64,000 nt of DNA from CAVZBW01 sp963773635 (GCA_963773635.1 CAVZBW010000007.1:1-64000); one strand, 5' to 3'. Shown: positions 47,056 to 55,633, counted from the stretch's first letter. Numbers and translations: made by a program. Notes: a model not told the origin generated them from the sequence alone.

Positions 47056-47592
47056 GTGTCAAGGCGATGGAGGAACCGCGTCGAGCTCTTGGCCCAGCTG
47101 GCTTTGGACCTGCGTGAGTACCTCAACGCCGTGGATCTCTACGACGATGCCGTCGCCGAGCGGATGGGTCTCAGCCGCACGGACCTCCGCTGCGTCGACA
47201 CGCTGGAGCGCCGGGGGACCTTGACCGCCGGCGCGCTCGCCGAGGCCAGCGGGTTGACGACCGGAGCCGTCACCTTCCTGCTCGATCGGCTCGAGCGGGC
47301 GGGGGTGATCCACCGGGTCCGGGACACCGAGGACCGGCGTAGGGTGCTGGTCGAGCTCGTGCCGGACGCCGCGCTACGCGCCTATAGCCTCCACAAGCCG
47401 ATGATCGCCGACATGCGGGAGCTGGCCCGGCACTACCGGATGGACGAGCTGTCGACCATCCGGGACTTCCTGTGCCAGGCGCGCGGCGTCTACGAGCAGC
47501 ACGCTCCCCTCCTGCGCGCCGCGGCCCCGGAATCCCAGGGTGCCCCCGCTGACGTGCGCGCGCCGTCGCCGACGAGATCGTCAGGTGGCTGA
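47056..47592 (+). CDS. MarR-family transcriptional regulator
   Basis: Winged-helix regulator of 178 aa. MarR core: LSRTDLRCVDTLERRG, LTAGALAEASGLTTGAVTFL (recognition helix), LDRLERAGVIHRVRDTEDRR with the DxR wing motif, then a helical dimer region. GTG 47056 lies seven bases after TAAAGT (47043-47048), a leaderless arrangement; TTG 47053 is an alternative. It is divergent from the DrrAB-like exporter and overlaps its inferred operator, so it probably senses the exported compound. The last 35 residues are Pro/Ala-rich. Overlaps the convergent esterase gene by 12 bp. Confidence 0.85.
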   Translation: MSRRWRNRVELLAQLALDLREYLNAVDLYDDAVAERMGLSRTDLRCVDTLERRGTLTAGALAEASGLTTGAVTFLLDRLERAGVIHRVRDTEDRRRVLVELVPDAALRAYSLHKPMIADMRELARHYRMDELSTIRDFLCQARGVYEQHAPLLRAAAPESQGAPADVRAPSPTRSSGG

Positions 47593-48531
47593 GCGGCCGT
47601 AGGCCCGCTGCAGGGTCGAGGCCACCAGCTCGTGGTACTCCCTTGCCGCCTCGGGGATGAGCTTGCTCAGGCCCTGGGAGCCGTGGATCTGGCCCTCCCA
47701 TCTCCGCAGGACGGTGGGCACGCCGGCGGCCTCGAGCTTCGTGCCGTAGGCCTCTCCCTCGTCTCGCAGGGGGTCGTACTCGGCCGTCATGACCAGCGCC
47801 GGGGGGAGACCTTCGAGGTCGGCGAAGATCGGCGAGGCATAGGGCAGTGTCGCCTCGCGCTCGTCGGTCAGGTAGAAGCCGCGGTACTGACGCATGGAGT
47901 CGGCGGTCAGGACGTAACCGGTCCCGTTCTCCTCCACGGAGGGATGGCTCATCGTGAGGTCCGTGACCGGGATGGAGAGCACCTGGCATACGAGGTGCGG
48001 CCCGCCTCGGTCGCGAGCCATCAGCGCCACGACGGCCGCCAGGTTGCCGCCCGCGCTGGCGCCGCCCACCGAGGTCCGCGCCGGGTCGATCCCGAGTCGA
48101 TCGGCATGGTCGACCACCCAGCGGAGGGCGGCGTAGCAGTCCTCGGGCGCGGTCGGGTAGGGATGCTCCGGCGCGAGGCGGTAGTCGACCGAGGCCACGA
48201 CGCAGTGCGCCGATTGCGCGGTCGTCCGGCACTCGCCCTCGAACTGATCGAGGGTGCCCAGCCAGAAGCCGCCGCCGTGGAAGTAGACGTGGACCGGGAA
48301 GGGTGGCTCACCCTCCGGGGTGTAGACGCGTACCGTGATCTCGCCCCCGTGGGCGGGAACGCGATGGTCCACGACCGAGGCCATCTCGGGACCGGGATCC
48401 GAGAGGGCGCTGAACATGAGGTCCATCGCGGCGTGCGCCCGCTGCCGCAGCTCGTCGACGCCGAGCCCTTGGGCGGGTGCACCCTGGGCCGCTCCGTCGA
48501 CGAGGGGTTGCAGGCGCGGATCGAGCGGCAT
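47581..48531 (-). CDS. Alpha/beta hydrolase, hormone-sensitive lipase (HSL) family
   Basis: Esterase-like enzyme of 316 aa. Oxyanion motif HVYFHGGGFWLGTL (HGGG), nucleophile GGASAGGNLAAV (GDSAG variant with Ala), catalytic Asp in TAEYDPLRDEGEAYG and His in QIHGSQG. Carboxylesterases of this group hydrolyse short-chain esters or lactones. The ATG starts two bases after the stop of the glucokinase gene, so they form an operon. The native ester is unknown. Confidence 0.87.
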   Translation of the reverse strand: MPLDPRLQPLVDGAAQGAPAQGLGVDELRQRAHAAMDLMFSALSDPGPEMASVVDHRVPAHGGEITVRVYTPEGEPPFPVHVYFHGGGFWLGTLDQFEGECRTTAQSAHCVVASVDYRLAPEHPYPTAPEDCYAALRWVVDHADRLGIDPARTSVGGASAGGNLAAVVALMARDRGGPHLVCQVLSIPVTDLTMSHPSVEENGTGYVLTADSMRQYRGFYLTDEREATLPYASPIFADLEGLPPALVMTAEYDPLRDEGEAYGTKLEAAGVPTVLRRWEGQIHGSQGLSKLIPEAAREYHELVASTLQRAYGRSAT

Positions 48532-48533
48532 GG

Positions 48534-49631
48534 TCAACCTTTCCCTGGCGGGTCGTCCGAGGGGGGATCGTCGGAGACCCCCCATGCGGAACCGGGCCCC
48601 GAGGCCCCGGTTCTCGTCGCCTCGCGAGCGTACCGGGCGGCCCCGAGCAGTGCCGTGTGCTCGTTGAGCACGACGTGGACGGGGATGCGTCGCATCATCT
48701 GGCTCATGCGGCCCTTGGCGGTGAACGCCCGCAGGAACGTGCCGTCCCGGAGCTTCGGCAGGATGTGGGGGGCAATCCCGCCGCCGACGAAGACACCGCC
48801 GGTGGCCAGGTACTTGAGGGCGAGGTTGCCCGCCTCGGCCCCGTAGGCGGAGACCATGAGGTCCAGGGCCTGGACGCATATGGGATCGCTTCCCTCGATG
48901 GCCGAGCGGGAGATCACCGTGCCGGGATCGCCGGCGGCGATCCGAGACCCGAGCCACGACGGTTCCGGGGCTGTCGCCCGGGCACGCAGGAACCGGTACA
49001 CGTTGTGGAGGCCGAGCCCCGAGCAGACGCGCTCGCAGCTCACGTGCGCGTCCTGGGCGGCCAACCAGCGACAGAGCTCGAACTCGACCGCCGTCCGGGG
49101 GGCGAAGTCTCCGTGCCCGCCCTCCGAGGGCACCACGACATAGCGGCGGCCATCCCAGATCAGGCCGGCCTCACCGAGCCCGGTTCCGGCCGAGATGACG
49201 GCCTGCGACCCATGAGGGCTCGGCTCGCCGACGGCCAGCGTCTCGAGGTCCTGCGGCTCGAGCAGGACGAGGCCGTGAGCGTGCGCGGTCAGGTCGTTGA
49301 TCAGGTCGACGGTCGGCAGGCGGAGCGTCTCCGCCACCCGATCGGCCACGACCCGCCAGGGCAGGTTCGGGGCCTCCACCCGCCCCTCGTGTACCGGCCC
49401 CGCCACGCCGAAGCAGGCCCGCACGATCCTCGCCGGGTGGGCGGCCAGGAAGACCTCGATCATCTCCTCCAGGCTGCCCTGCTCCCTGCTGGCATAGGAC
49501 TCGAAGGCCGCGGGAACGCGAGGGTCGTCGGCAAAGAGCGCGATCCGTGTGTGGGTGGCACCGACGTCGCCCGCCAGGATCGCGAGCGCACGGTGCTGCG
49601 TCGGCAGGAGTGGAGGGGGCATCGTCACCAT
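48534..49631 (-). CDS. glk: Glucokinase (non-ROK, Glk family)
   Basis: ATP-dependent glucokinase of the proteobacterial Glk family, 365 aa. Motifs: ILAGDVGATHTRIALF (phosphate loop), GVAGPVHEGRVEAPNLPW, LINDLTAHAHGL (catalytic Asp), SAGTGLGEAGLI and SEGGHGDFAPR, with GVFVGGGIAPHIL late. It makes glucose-6-phosphate. ATG 49631 is the earliest sensible start; ATG 49622 would remove three residues. The last 30 residues (ATRTGASGPGSAW and a DDPP tail) are non-conserved. Followed directly by the esterase. A ROK glucokinase lies at 1808-2878. Confidence 0.87.
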   Translation of the reverse strand: MVTMPPPLLPTQHRALAILAGDVGATHTRIALFADDPRVPAAFESYASREQGSLEEMIEVFLAAHPARIVRACFGVAGPVHEGRVEAPNLPWRVVADRVAETLRLPTVDLINDLTAHAHGLVLLEPQDLETLAVGEPSPHGSQAVISAGTGLGEAGLIWDGRRYVVVPSEGGHGDFAPRTAVEFELCRWLAAQDAHVSCERVCSGLGLHNVYRFLRARATAPEPSWLGSRIAAGDPGTVISRSAIEGSDPICVQALDLMVSAYGAEAGNLALKYLATGGVFVGGGIAPHILPKLRDGTFLRAFTAKGRMSQMMRRIPVHVVLNEHTALLGAARYAREATRTGASGPGSAWGVSDDPPSDDPPGKG

Positions 49632-49769
49632 GGCCTTGGGGCGCCGCCGGCGAGCACGGGCGAGGCCCCGGCGTTCGCCGAGTCGGTACCTTATTGTCGG
49701 CTTCGGGGATCGTCCATGGTCCGCATCGCCGGCCGGGTGGTGGCAAGGGATCTCGCCACTCCGGACCGG

Positions 49770-49775
49770 TAGGCT
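49770..49775 (+). promoter_or_regulatory. -10 element of a leaderless promoter
   Basis: TAGGCT ends six bases before ATG 49782 of the frameshifted VOC gene. Confidence 0.5.
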
Positions 49776-49781
49776 GTGGGT

Positions 49782-50364
49782 ATGCCGTCGATCACCCCGG
49801 ACCGAGCCCAACCAGGCGAGGAGCACCCCCGCTGGCGAGGCATCAACCACCTGGCGCTCGTCACCACCGACATGGATGCGACGGTGCGCTTCTATCACGG
49901 GGTCCTCGGCGCGCGAATTGGTCGCGCACCTGGGCAATGCGTCGTTCCGGCACTACTTCTTCGAGTTCGGCCCGGAGAACACGGTGGCGTTCTTCGAGTA
50001 CCGCGACATCGAACTGGAGCCGTTCGCCAAGCCGGCGGGCATCCCGGACCGCCGCGCCGTCCAATTCGACCACCTCTCCTTCAACCTGCCCGACGAGCAG
50101 GCGCTGCACTCGTTGCAGTCCCGCCTCAAGGCGGCCGATTGTGAGGTCACCGACGTGGTGGACCATGGGTTTATCCGCTCCATCTACTTCACGGACCCGA
50201 ACGGCATCGCTCTCGAGGCGTCCTGCTGGGTGGTGGACGCGACGGGAAGGCCGGCGGACTACTCCGACGAGTCGCTGTTTAGCGACCCCGACCCCGTGCC
50301 CGCGGTAACCGAGCTGCGCAGCGAGGGATCGCTCCGGTCGACCCCGTCGACGCGACTCGTCTGA
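49782..50364 (+). pseudogene. VOC (glyoxalase/dioxygenase-like) protein with a frameshift
   Basis: A vicinal-oxygen-chelate protein of about 193 aa split by one base. Frame 1 from ATG 49782 gives RGINHLALVTTDMDATVRFY and HGVLGAR; after about 49917 the homologous continuation LVAHLGNASFRHYFFEFG and HLSFNLPDEQAL is in the next frame to the stop at 50364. Deleting one A in the GAATT at 49916-49919 would join them (GAR-LVAHLG). Metal ligands are plausible: His in INHLALV, His in FDHLSF and Glu in IALEASC. Leaderless promoter TAGGCT is intact, so a sequencing error is as likely as a true pseudogene. Confidence 0.72.
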
Positions 50365-50378
50365 ACCTCTATGGCGGG

Positions 50379-51293
50379 TCAGGTGCCCGACGAGGTGGCT
50401 CCGGGTTCGATCAACTCCCACGTCGCCCCGTCGGGGTCGGCAAAGAGGATGGCTCGGAGGTCGGGAATTCCGGGGCCCATGTCGAGCGCCATCGGTGGCG
50501 ACCAACAGCGCACCCCCGACGCCCGTAGTGCCGCGTAATCGGCCCCGATGTCGCCGGTGAGCATGGCCACCCGGAAGATGCCGAGGTGGTGCGCCTGGGA
50601 GTAGGGGGTTCCCTCCGCTGGCGGCTGCTGCCATTGGACCAGCCGCACGGCGAACCCCTGGCCGTCGGTGAGCGTGCACTCGATTCGCGCCGCGCCCTCG
50701 GTCATGCCGTGGACACCGTTGCCCGACGCCGCGCCCGGGGCGGGGGGGTCGCTCACTTCCAGTCCGAGCACGTCGACGTAGAAGGGGAGGGACCGCTCCA
50801 GGTCGGAACAGGACACGACGAGACCGGCGAACCGATCGGCATCACCCGACACCAAGACGAGCCGGGTGCCGTCGGGGTCGAGGCACGAAAAGGCGGTTCC
50901 GCCCCGGCCGTCGAGGTCTCCCTCGGCGGTGATCCCGCGGGCGTCGGACCGGGTCAACGCCTCGCGCTGCGTCGTGAGGTCGGCACGGGACAGGACGAGG
51001 CTGGCAAAGCCCAACTGGTTCGCCGACGCATAGGGGCGACCCACGGGCCGGGGAACCTTCCACTCCAGGAGGTCGACCACCGGAGGGGCGCCCCTGGGGG
51101 CACCGGGGGTGCCGAGGATGAAGGCGTCCCAGCGTGCCCGCGGGAGCCCGAAGGCCTCGCCGTCCTGGTCGGTGCCGGGGGCCGTATGCGACCACTGTCC
51201 CAGTCCGAGCAGGTCGCGGTAGAAGGCGAGGGAACTTTCGAGGTTCGAGCAGTTGACGTTGGCGTGGTAGATCCGCCCATCGCCGACGCTCAC
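50379..51293 (-). CDS. Two-domain VOC family protein
   Basis: A 304-aa protein with two glyoxalase/bleomycin-resistance-type domains in tandem: the first opens IYHANVNCSNLESSLAFYRD, the second VVSCSDLERSLPFYVDVLG at about residue 160. Each has the paired beta-alpha-beta modules that make an 8-stranded cup. Possible metal ligands are His in YHANVN and the acids before FADPDG. Function (dioxygenase, isomerase or binding protein) cannot be assigned. GTG 51293 overlaps the ppk2 stop as GTGA, so it is translated together with ppk2. Confidence 0.78.
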   Translation of the reverse strand: MSVGDGRIYHANVNCSNLESSLAFYRDLLGLGQWSHTAPGTDQDGEAFGLPRARWDAFILGTPGAPRGAPPVVDLLEWKVPRPVGRPYASANQLGFASLVLSRADLTTQREALTRSDARGITAEGDLDGRGGTAFSCLDPDGTRLVLVSGDADRFAGLVVSCSDLERSLPFYVDVLGLEVSDPPAPGAASGNGVHGMTEGAARIECTLTDGQGFAVRLVQWQQPPAEGTPYSQAHHLGIFRVAMLTGDIGADYAALRASGVRCWSPPMALDMGPGIPDLRAILFADPDGATWELIEPGATSSGT

Positions 51294-52267
51294 CGGGCTC
51301 TCTTTCGCCCGTGGTGCTTGAAGGCTTGGGCTCCCGAGGCCAGGAACGGGTCGGCGGGCGCCCCCTTCGGCGCTTCGGCCTCGAGCGCCAGTCGCTCGGC
51401 CTGCAGGGCCTCCCGATCCTTGCGGCTGACCTTGGGGTACTGAGGATCGAGGTCGACGAGGGCCTCGATGATCACGTCGGCCGCGCAGACCCGGGCGAAC
51501 CACTTGCGATCGGCCGGGATGACGTACCAGGGAGCCCACTCCGTGCTGGTGGCAGAGAGCATGTCCGAGAAAGCAACCTGGTAGTCGTCCCAACGGGCCC
51601 GCTCTCGGGCGTCGCTCGCAGAGAATTTCCAATTGCGATCGGGAAGGTCGATGCGCTTCAGGAAGCGCTTTCGTTGCTCCTCCTTGGACAGGTTGAGAAG
51701 GAGCTTGACGATCCGGAACCCGTTGTCGACGAGGTAGCGCTCCCAATCGTTGATCTCCCGATAGCGGCGCTCCCAGATCCCCTTGCGCTTGGCCTCCTCT
51801 GGAAGCCGCTGGCGCTCCAGGTTCTCCGGGTGCACCCGCACGACGAGGACCTCCTCGTAGTGGGAGCGGTTGAAGATGGCGATCTCGCCCCGGGCCGGCA
51901 ACCGGGTGGCGTAGCGCCAGAGGAAGTCGTGGTTCAGCTCCTCGGCCGAGGGCACCTTGAAGCTGCTGACCCGGACGCCCTGGGGGTTGACCCCGCTCAT
52001 CACGTGGCGGATCGTCCCGTCCTTCCCCCCGGCGTCGAGGGCCTGGAGGCACACGAGCAGACCGTAGGTGTCCTGCGCGGCGAGGCGCGCCTGGTATTCG
52101 GCCAACATCTCGACACCGGACCGCAGGATCTGGGCGGCATCCTTCTTGTCGACGAAGTCCGCCTTGTACCGGGGATCGAAGTCCCGGTCGAGCCGGACCT
52201 TGGACCCCGGCTTGACCCGGAGCGGCTTGATGGCCTCGGCGATCCTGGCAGGCCTGAGATCCGCCAT
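51290..52267 (-). CDS. ppk2: Polyphosphate kinase 2
   Basis: PPK2-family P-loop kinase of 325 aa that transfers phosphate between polyphosphate and nucleotides. Walker A CLQALDAGGKDGTIRHVMSG (about residues 73-92), followed by GVNPQGVRVSSFKVP; Walker B region IAIFNRSHYEEVLVVRVH; lid RIDLPDRNWKFSASDARER. The sequence is closest in feel to the class III/AMP-ADP group rather than class I, but class needs testing. SD AGGAG/AGAAGG precede the ATG. Its stop overlaps the VOC gene. With the phosphate transporter at 33 kb it points to polyphosphate use. Confidence 0.9.
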   Translation of the reverse strand: MADLRPARIAEAIKPLRVKPGSKVRLDRDFDPRYKADFVDKKDAAQILRSGVEMLAEYQARLAAQDTYGLLVCLQALDAGGKDGTIRHVMSGVNPQGVRVSSFKVPSAEELNHDFLWRYATRLPARGEIAIFNRSHYEEVLVVRVHPENLERQRLPEEAKRKGIWERRYREINDWERYLVDNGFRIVKLLLNLSKEEQRKRFLKRIDLPDRNWKFSASDARERARWDDYQVAFSDMLSATSTEWAPWYVIPADRKWFARVCAADVIIEALVDLDPQYPKVSRKDREALQAERLALEAEAPKGAPADPFLASGAQAFKHHGRKRAR

Positions 52268-52281
52268 GCTGCCTTCTGCTC

Positions 52282-53073
52282 CTACCTCTCCTCGACGACC
52301 TGCTTGATGCGCGCCAGCGCGTTCTCGCGGAAGCGTGCGGCGCTCTGGGTGTGGCCGGCGAGTGCCTGCAGCTCCGTGCCGGCTCGTATGGCGGCTCGTG
52401 CCCCCCAGACGTCGAACGCCCTATGAACGGAGCGCTTGTTGATCTGAGTGAGATCGCTCGGCACGCCGGCGATACGACCGGCCACCGCCAAGACCTCGTC
52501 CTCCAGACGGTCCGCCGGAAACGCCCGGTTGGCGAAGCCGATGCGGGCGGCCTCCTCGCCGGTGATCGGATCGCCCGTCAGCATGAGCTCCATGGCGCGC
52601 CGCATGCCGAGCAGGACGGTGTGGTACTGCCAATCGGGAGGGCTGGCGGCGCGAACCACCGGATAGCTGATCGTGGCATCCTCGGCCACGTAGACGAGGT
52701 CGCACGCGGAGGCGAGCTCCGTCGCTCCGGCGATGGCGTAGCCGTGAACCTGGGCGATGACCGGCTTCGCCAGATCCCAGAGGCTGAACCAGGTGTCGTT
52801 GGCCTGCCGGGCCCATTGCCCGTCGCCGGGGGCCGAGTAAAACGGGGGATCCTCCATCAGCGGCGAGCTCAGGTCGTACCCGGACGAGAAGCAGGGACCG
52901 GCGCCCCGGACGATCGTTACTCGCACCTCGGGGTCGTTGTCGTGGGCCCAGAGGGCCTGGAGCAACTCCCGACGTAGGGGGGTCGAGATGGCGTTGCGCT
53001 TCTCCGGCCGGTTGAGCGTGATGCGTCGGACGAGCTCGGCCGGCGTGTCGACCAGCAGGAATTCGTAATCCAT
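52282..53073 (-). CDS. Enoyl-CoA hydratase/isomerase family protein
   Basis: Crotonase-fold protein of 263 aa. VRRITLNRPEKRNAIST is the family opening; the oxyanion hole and active region are PCFSSGYDLSSP and VHGYAIAGATELASACDLVY, with Glu in GATELA as a candidate acid/base. The second catalytic Glu (usually in GLV-x-E) is replaced by AASPPDW, so hydratase activity is uncertain and another crotonase reaction is possible. ATG 53073 is one base after the upstream stop; same operon as the LLM enzyme. Confidence 0.82.
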   Translation of the reverse strand: MDYEFLLVDTPAELVRRITLNRPEKRNAISTPLRRELLQALWAHDNDPEVRVTIVRGAGPCFSSGYDLSSPLMEDPPFYSAPGDGQWARQANDTWFSLWDLAKPVIAQVHGYAIAGATELASACDLVYVAEDATISYPVVRAASPPDWQYHTVLLGMRRAMELMLTGDPITGEEAARIGFANRAFPADRLEDEVLAVAGRIAGVPSDLTQINKRSVHRAFDVWGARAAIRAGTELQALAGHTQSAARFRENALARIKQVVEER

Positions 53074-53074
53074 C

Positions 53075-54094
53075 TCAGGCGGCCTCCTTGTCTCGCGTCC
53101 CGGCCAGTTCGGCCATGAGCTCGAGTGCCTCGGGCTGTTGGGTGCCGACGACGAGACCGGTCACCCCGGGCGGCGCGAAACCCTCCTCCCAGCGGGCGCG
53201 GATGCGAGCCACGGATCCGACGAGGGCAGACTGCTCCAGGTACTCCCGGGGCACCGCGCGCTCGGCCTCGGCCCTGCGGCCCGACCGCCACAGCTCCGTA
53301 ATCCTTTGCGCGGCCTCTGGGAATCCCCGCCGGGCCATGGCGTCACGGTGATAGTTATGCGTCTCACTTCCCATGCCCCCGACGTACATGGCGGTGAGCG
53401 GACGCATGGAATCCAGCGTCGCGGCCACGTCGTCGGTGATCACGACCGAGGCGCCCGTAAAGACCTCGAAGCCCGGGCGTGCCCGCATCTCGGCGGGGAC
53501 TCCCTCGGGCCCAAGGCCCATCGGCAGCCAACCGTCGCAGATCTCGGCGGCGAGTGCGGTGTTTCTCGGGCCCCCCGTGGCCAGCCAGATCGGGATGGGT
53601 GCGAGCGGATGCATGATCGACTTGAGAGCCTTGCCCTGACCGAGGGCACCCGGACCGCGGTAGGGGAGTTGGATCTCGGGCCCGTCGTGGGCGACAGGAC
53701 CTTTGCGCTCGACCACCTTGCGCACGATGGTCACGTAATCGCGCAGGCGCAGGTTGGGTCGGCCCCACGGCTGCCCGTACCAGCCCTCGACGATCTGAGG
53801 TCCCGATACCCCGACGCCGAGGATGACTCGGTTGCCGCCCGCCAACGCGTCGATCGTCATGGCCTGCATGGCGAGCGTCGCAGGTGGTCGCGCCGCGAGC
53901 TGCACGACTCCGGTCGCCAGCTTGATGCGTCGGGTGAGCGCCGCGAGGTAGGCGAGGGGAGACAGGGCGTCCGAGCCATAGGCCTCTGCCGTCCATACGG
54001 AGTGGTAGCCCAGGGCCTCCGCTCGCCGGACCGTGTCGATCGGCACGGACAGGTCCGCCGCCCGGTACAGGTCCAGTCGTAGTCCCAGTTTCAT
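53075..54094 (-). CDS. LLM-class flavin (F420)-dependent oxidoreductase
   Basis: Luciferase-like TIM-barrel enzyme of 339 aa. The N-terminal strand KLGLRLDLYRAADLSVP, the cofactor region TRRIKLATGVVQLAARPP and GGNRVILGVGVSGPQIVEGWYGQ are typical of actinobacterial F420-dependent members; FMN use is possible. IPIWLATGGPRNTALAAE is the phosphate-binding loop. ATG 54094 is six bases after TACGTT on the minus strand (leaderless). It is followed by an enoyl-CoA hydratase one base away, suggesting a catabolic operon. Substrate unknown. Confidence 0.85.
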   Translation of the reverse strand: MKLGLRLDLYRAADLSVPIDTVRRAEALGYHSVWTAEAYGSDALSPLAYLAALTRRIKLATGVVQLAARPPATLAMQAMTIDALAGGNRVILGVGVSGPQIVEGWYGQPWGRPNLRLRDYVTIVRKVVERKGPVAHDGPEIQLPYRGPGALGQGKALKSIMHPLAPIPIWLATGGPRNTALAAEICDGWLPMGLGPEGVPAEMRARPGFEVFTGASVVITDDVAATLDSMRPLTAMYVGGMGSETHNYHRDAMARRGFPEAAQRITELWRSGRRAEAERAVPREYLEQSALVGSVARIRARWEEGFAPPGVTGLVVGTQQPEALELMAELAGTRDKEAA

Positions 54095-54200
54095 GGGACA
54101 AACGTAGGTCAGCGAGGGAGAGAAGGTCTGGAGGGGCGCAATGAGGGACGCAATGAGGAGCGGCGTCGACCGCTCGACGGTCGGACCCTCAGCGAAGACA

Positions 54201-54242
54201 GGTCAACCCGGAGAGCCGATCGAACGGCTCTCCGGGTTGACC
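54201..54242 (-). terminator. Perfect 18-bp hairpin downstream of rpf-like gene
   Basis: 18-bp arms (54201-54218 and 54225-54242) around a six-base loop, 25 bp past the Rpf-like stop codon. Exceptionally strong; no long T tract, which is common for terminators in high-GC actinobacteria. Confidence 0.75.
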
Positions 54243-54266
54243 CTTACTTCTCGGACCTCTCCGGGA

Positions 54267-54983
54267 TCACCAGGCCCCGGTGCAGCCTCCCTGGTCCGGG
54301 GGCGTCGGCGAGATCCGCTCCGCGATGGAGATCTGCTCGCTCTCGCTCGCACCGCCCGCCGTCGACGAGTACTGGCCACCGCCGTAGGCGATCCACGAAG
54401 AAGGCGTGATGCCGAAGTAGCCGTACGTCGGATCGTTGCGGCCTCCTTCCTCGCAGATGGCAACCTGCTGCCAGCCCGAGGCGCTGGAACCGGAGCTCGC
54501 GGACGCGGAGCTCGTGCTCGACGAGCTCGTGCTCGACGAGCTCGAATGGCTCGACGAGGACGTCGCGTTGGCCGCTCGCTGCGCGGCCTGCTGCGCGGCT
54601 TGCTGCGCCGCCTGCTGCGCGGCTTGCTGCGCGGCTTGCTGCGCGAGCGCCGCGTACCACGCCTGCTGGTTGGTGGCGGCCGTCAGGTACTGGTTGACCT
54701 GAGCAGCCTGGACGTAGTCGGTCACCTGCTGTCGATGGACGGCGGTGAGGTAGCGGACGACCTCGTGGCGCTTTGCCGGGCCGAGTCGATGCCCGTTCGG
54801 CGCGTAGAGGTCGTTGTTGTTGGCACCGAGCGACAGGATGTCGCCCGAATTGTTGGCGGCGTGGCCACTCGGGGCCTTGCCGGATGAAGTAGTTGCAGCG
54901 GCACTGACCAGTGGGTAGGAGAGAGCCCCTCCTGCCGTAGCCAGCATGGCGAGAGAAACGCCGTAAAGCCGGTGCTTGCGCAT
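54267..54983 (-). CDS. Resuscitation-promoting-factor-like secreted transglycosylase
   Basis: A 238-aa exported protein. Signal peptide: MRKHRLYGVSLAMLATAGGA with a cleavage site after VSAAA (about residue 31). The middle is low-complexity (AAQQ repeats about 128-152, then a Ser-rich segment). The C-terminal about 70 residues are an Rpf/lysozyme-like domain: WQQVAICEEGG with the catalytic Glu, GYFGITPSSWIAYGGG, and SEQISIAERI. Rpf proteins cleave peptidoglycan and wake dormant cells. ATG 54983 follows GAGGAGG by five bases. The 5' region is long and AT-richer than usual. Confidence 0.85.
   Translation of the reverse strand: MRKHRLYGVSLAMLATAGGALSYPLVSAAATTSSGKAPSGHAANNSGDILSLGANNNDLYAPNGHRLGPAKRHEVVRYLTAVHRQQVTDYVQAAQVNQYLTAATNQQAWYAALAQQAAQQAAQQAAQQAAQQAAQRAANATSSSSHSSSSSTSSSSTSSASASSGSSASGWQQVAICEEGGRNDPTYGYFGITPSSWIAYGGGQYSSTAGGASESEQISIAERISPTPPDQGGCTGAW
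54578..54648 (-). repeat. 12-bp repeats encoding AAQQ units
   Basis: About six copies of a GCGCGGCTTGCT-type 12-mer encode alternating Ala-Ala-Gln-Gln in the linker between the mature N-terminus and the Rpf domain; likely helical and length-variable. A neighbouring Ser-rich 15-bp repeat lies at about 54500-54545. Confidence 0.8.
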
Positions 54984-55203
54984 TTGCGCCTCCTCAAGTC
55001 TTAGCCCGAAGGCTGGAGTTGGCATGGAATGCGGGCCACCGTCCCTGTTGCATTCATCTCGCAAGCCGGTGCCGGGAAGGGCTGACGACCCTGGACGTGT
55101 GAGTCCGTACGAGGTGCAGACGGAGTGATCCCAGGGCTATCAGCGAACGGCGACTCCTTGATGTGCGGCGACTATCGAATGGACGGATGGGGTCATCAGT
55201 TAT

Positions 55204-55356
55204 GTGTTCGTGCTTGCTGCCACCCGCGCGCTCGCACCGAAATACGTCCCACGCAGCGGATCACCGGTAAGGGCGCTGATCTACGGGTTCCTGCACTATC
55301 TGTGCAGGAGAGTCATCCCGTGGCGCACCATCCAGCAGTGGCTAATCGAGTTCTAA
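55204..55356 (+). CDS. Possible small ORF of unknown origin
   Basis: A 50-residue reading frame from GTG 55204 to TAA 55356, containing PKYVPRSGSPVRALIYGFLH and IPWRTIQQWLIEF. It looks protein-like and uses codons (AGA, CTA, TAA) unusual in this window, but has no Shine-Dalgarno, no family match, and no support from neighbours. It may be a gene remnant. Confidence 0.2.
   Translation: MFVLAATRALAPKYVPRSGSPVRALIYGFLHYLCRRVIPWRTIQQWLIEF
55289..55309. repeat. 8-bp perfect inverted repeat
   Basis: TCCTGCAC-TATCT-GTGCAGGA inside the possible small ORF. Could be an operator or a hairpin in the rpf leader; nothing more can be said. Confidence 0.45.
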
Positions 55357-55627
55357 GCAATGTAGCGAGCAAAGTCACACGGATGCAACTCACGCGAAAT
55401 ACGAGTTCAGGGCGTTGTCACCACGTGTTTACCCATGTCAGCGGCTACTTTGTGATCGCGTGAACGAGCCGAGATTTTTCACAGAATATTGCAGAGCCCC
55501 TGTTTGACCAGGCCTTTCGCCGACCCAGAAGTGAGCAGAATTTCGGGTCCCGAAACCGTCCGAGCCGTCGCAACCGATCCCCGGCCGGACGCGTCACCTC
55601 ATCGCCTGTTCGCAGAGGCGGGACCGC

Positions 55628-55633
55628 TAGGGT
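55628..55633 (+). promoter_or_regulatory. -10 element of a leaderless promoter
   Basis: TAGGGT ends seven bases before ATG 55641 of the DUF2277 gene. Confidence 0.45.

Noticed and set aside
54984..55130. c-di-AMP (ydaO/yuaA) riboswitch before the rpf-like gene
   Set aside because: Expected from rpf genes in other actinobacteria and GCCAACTCC plus GCTAAG are faintly reminiscent, but the conserved GGGGUGAA and CCGAAUCCGUCAGCUAAC core segments are absent.
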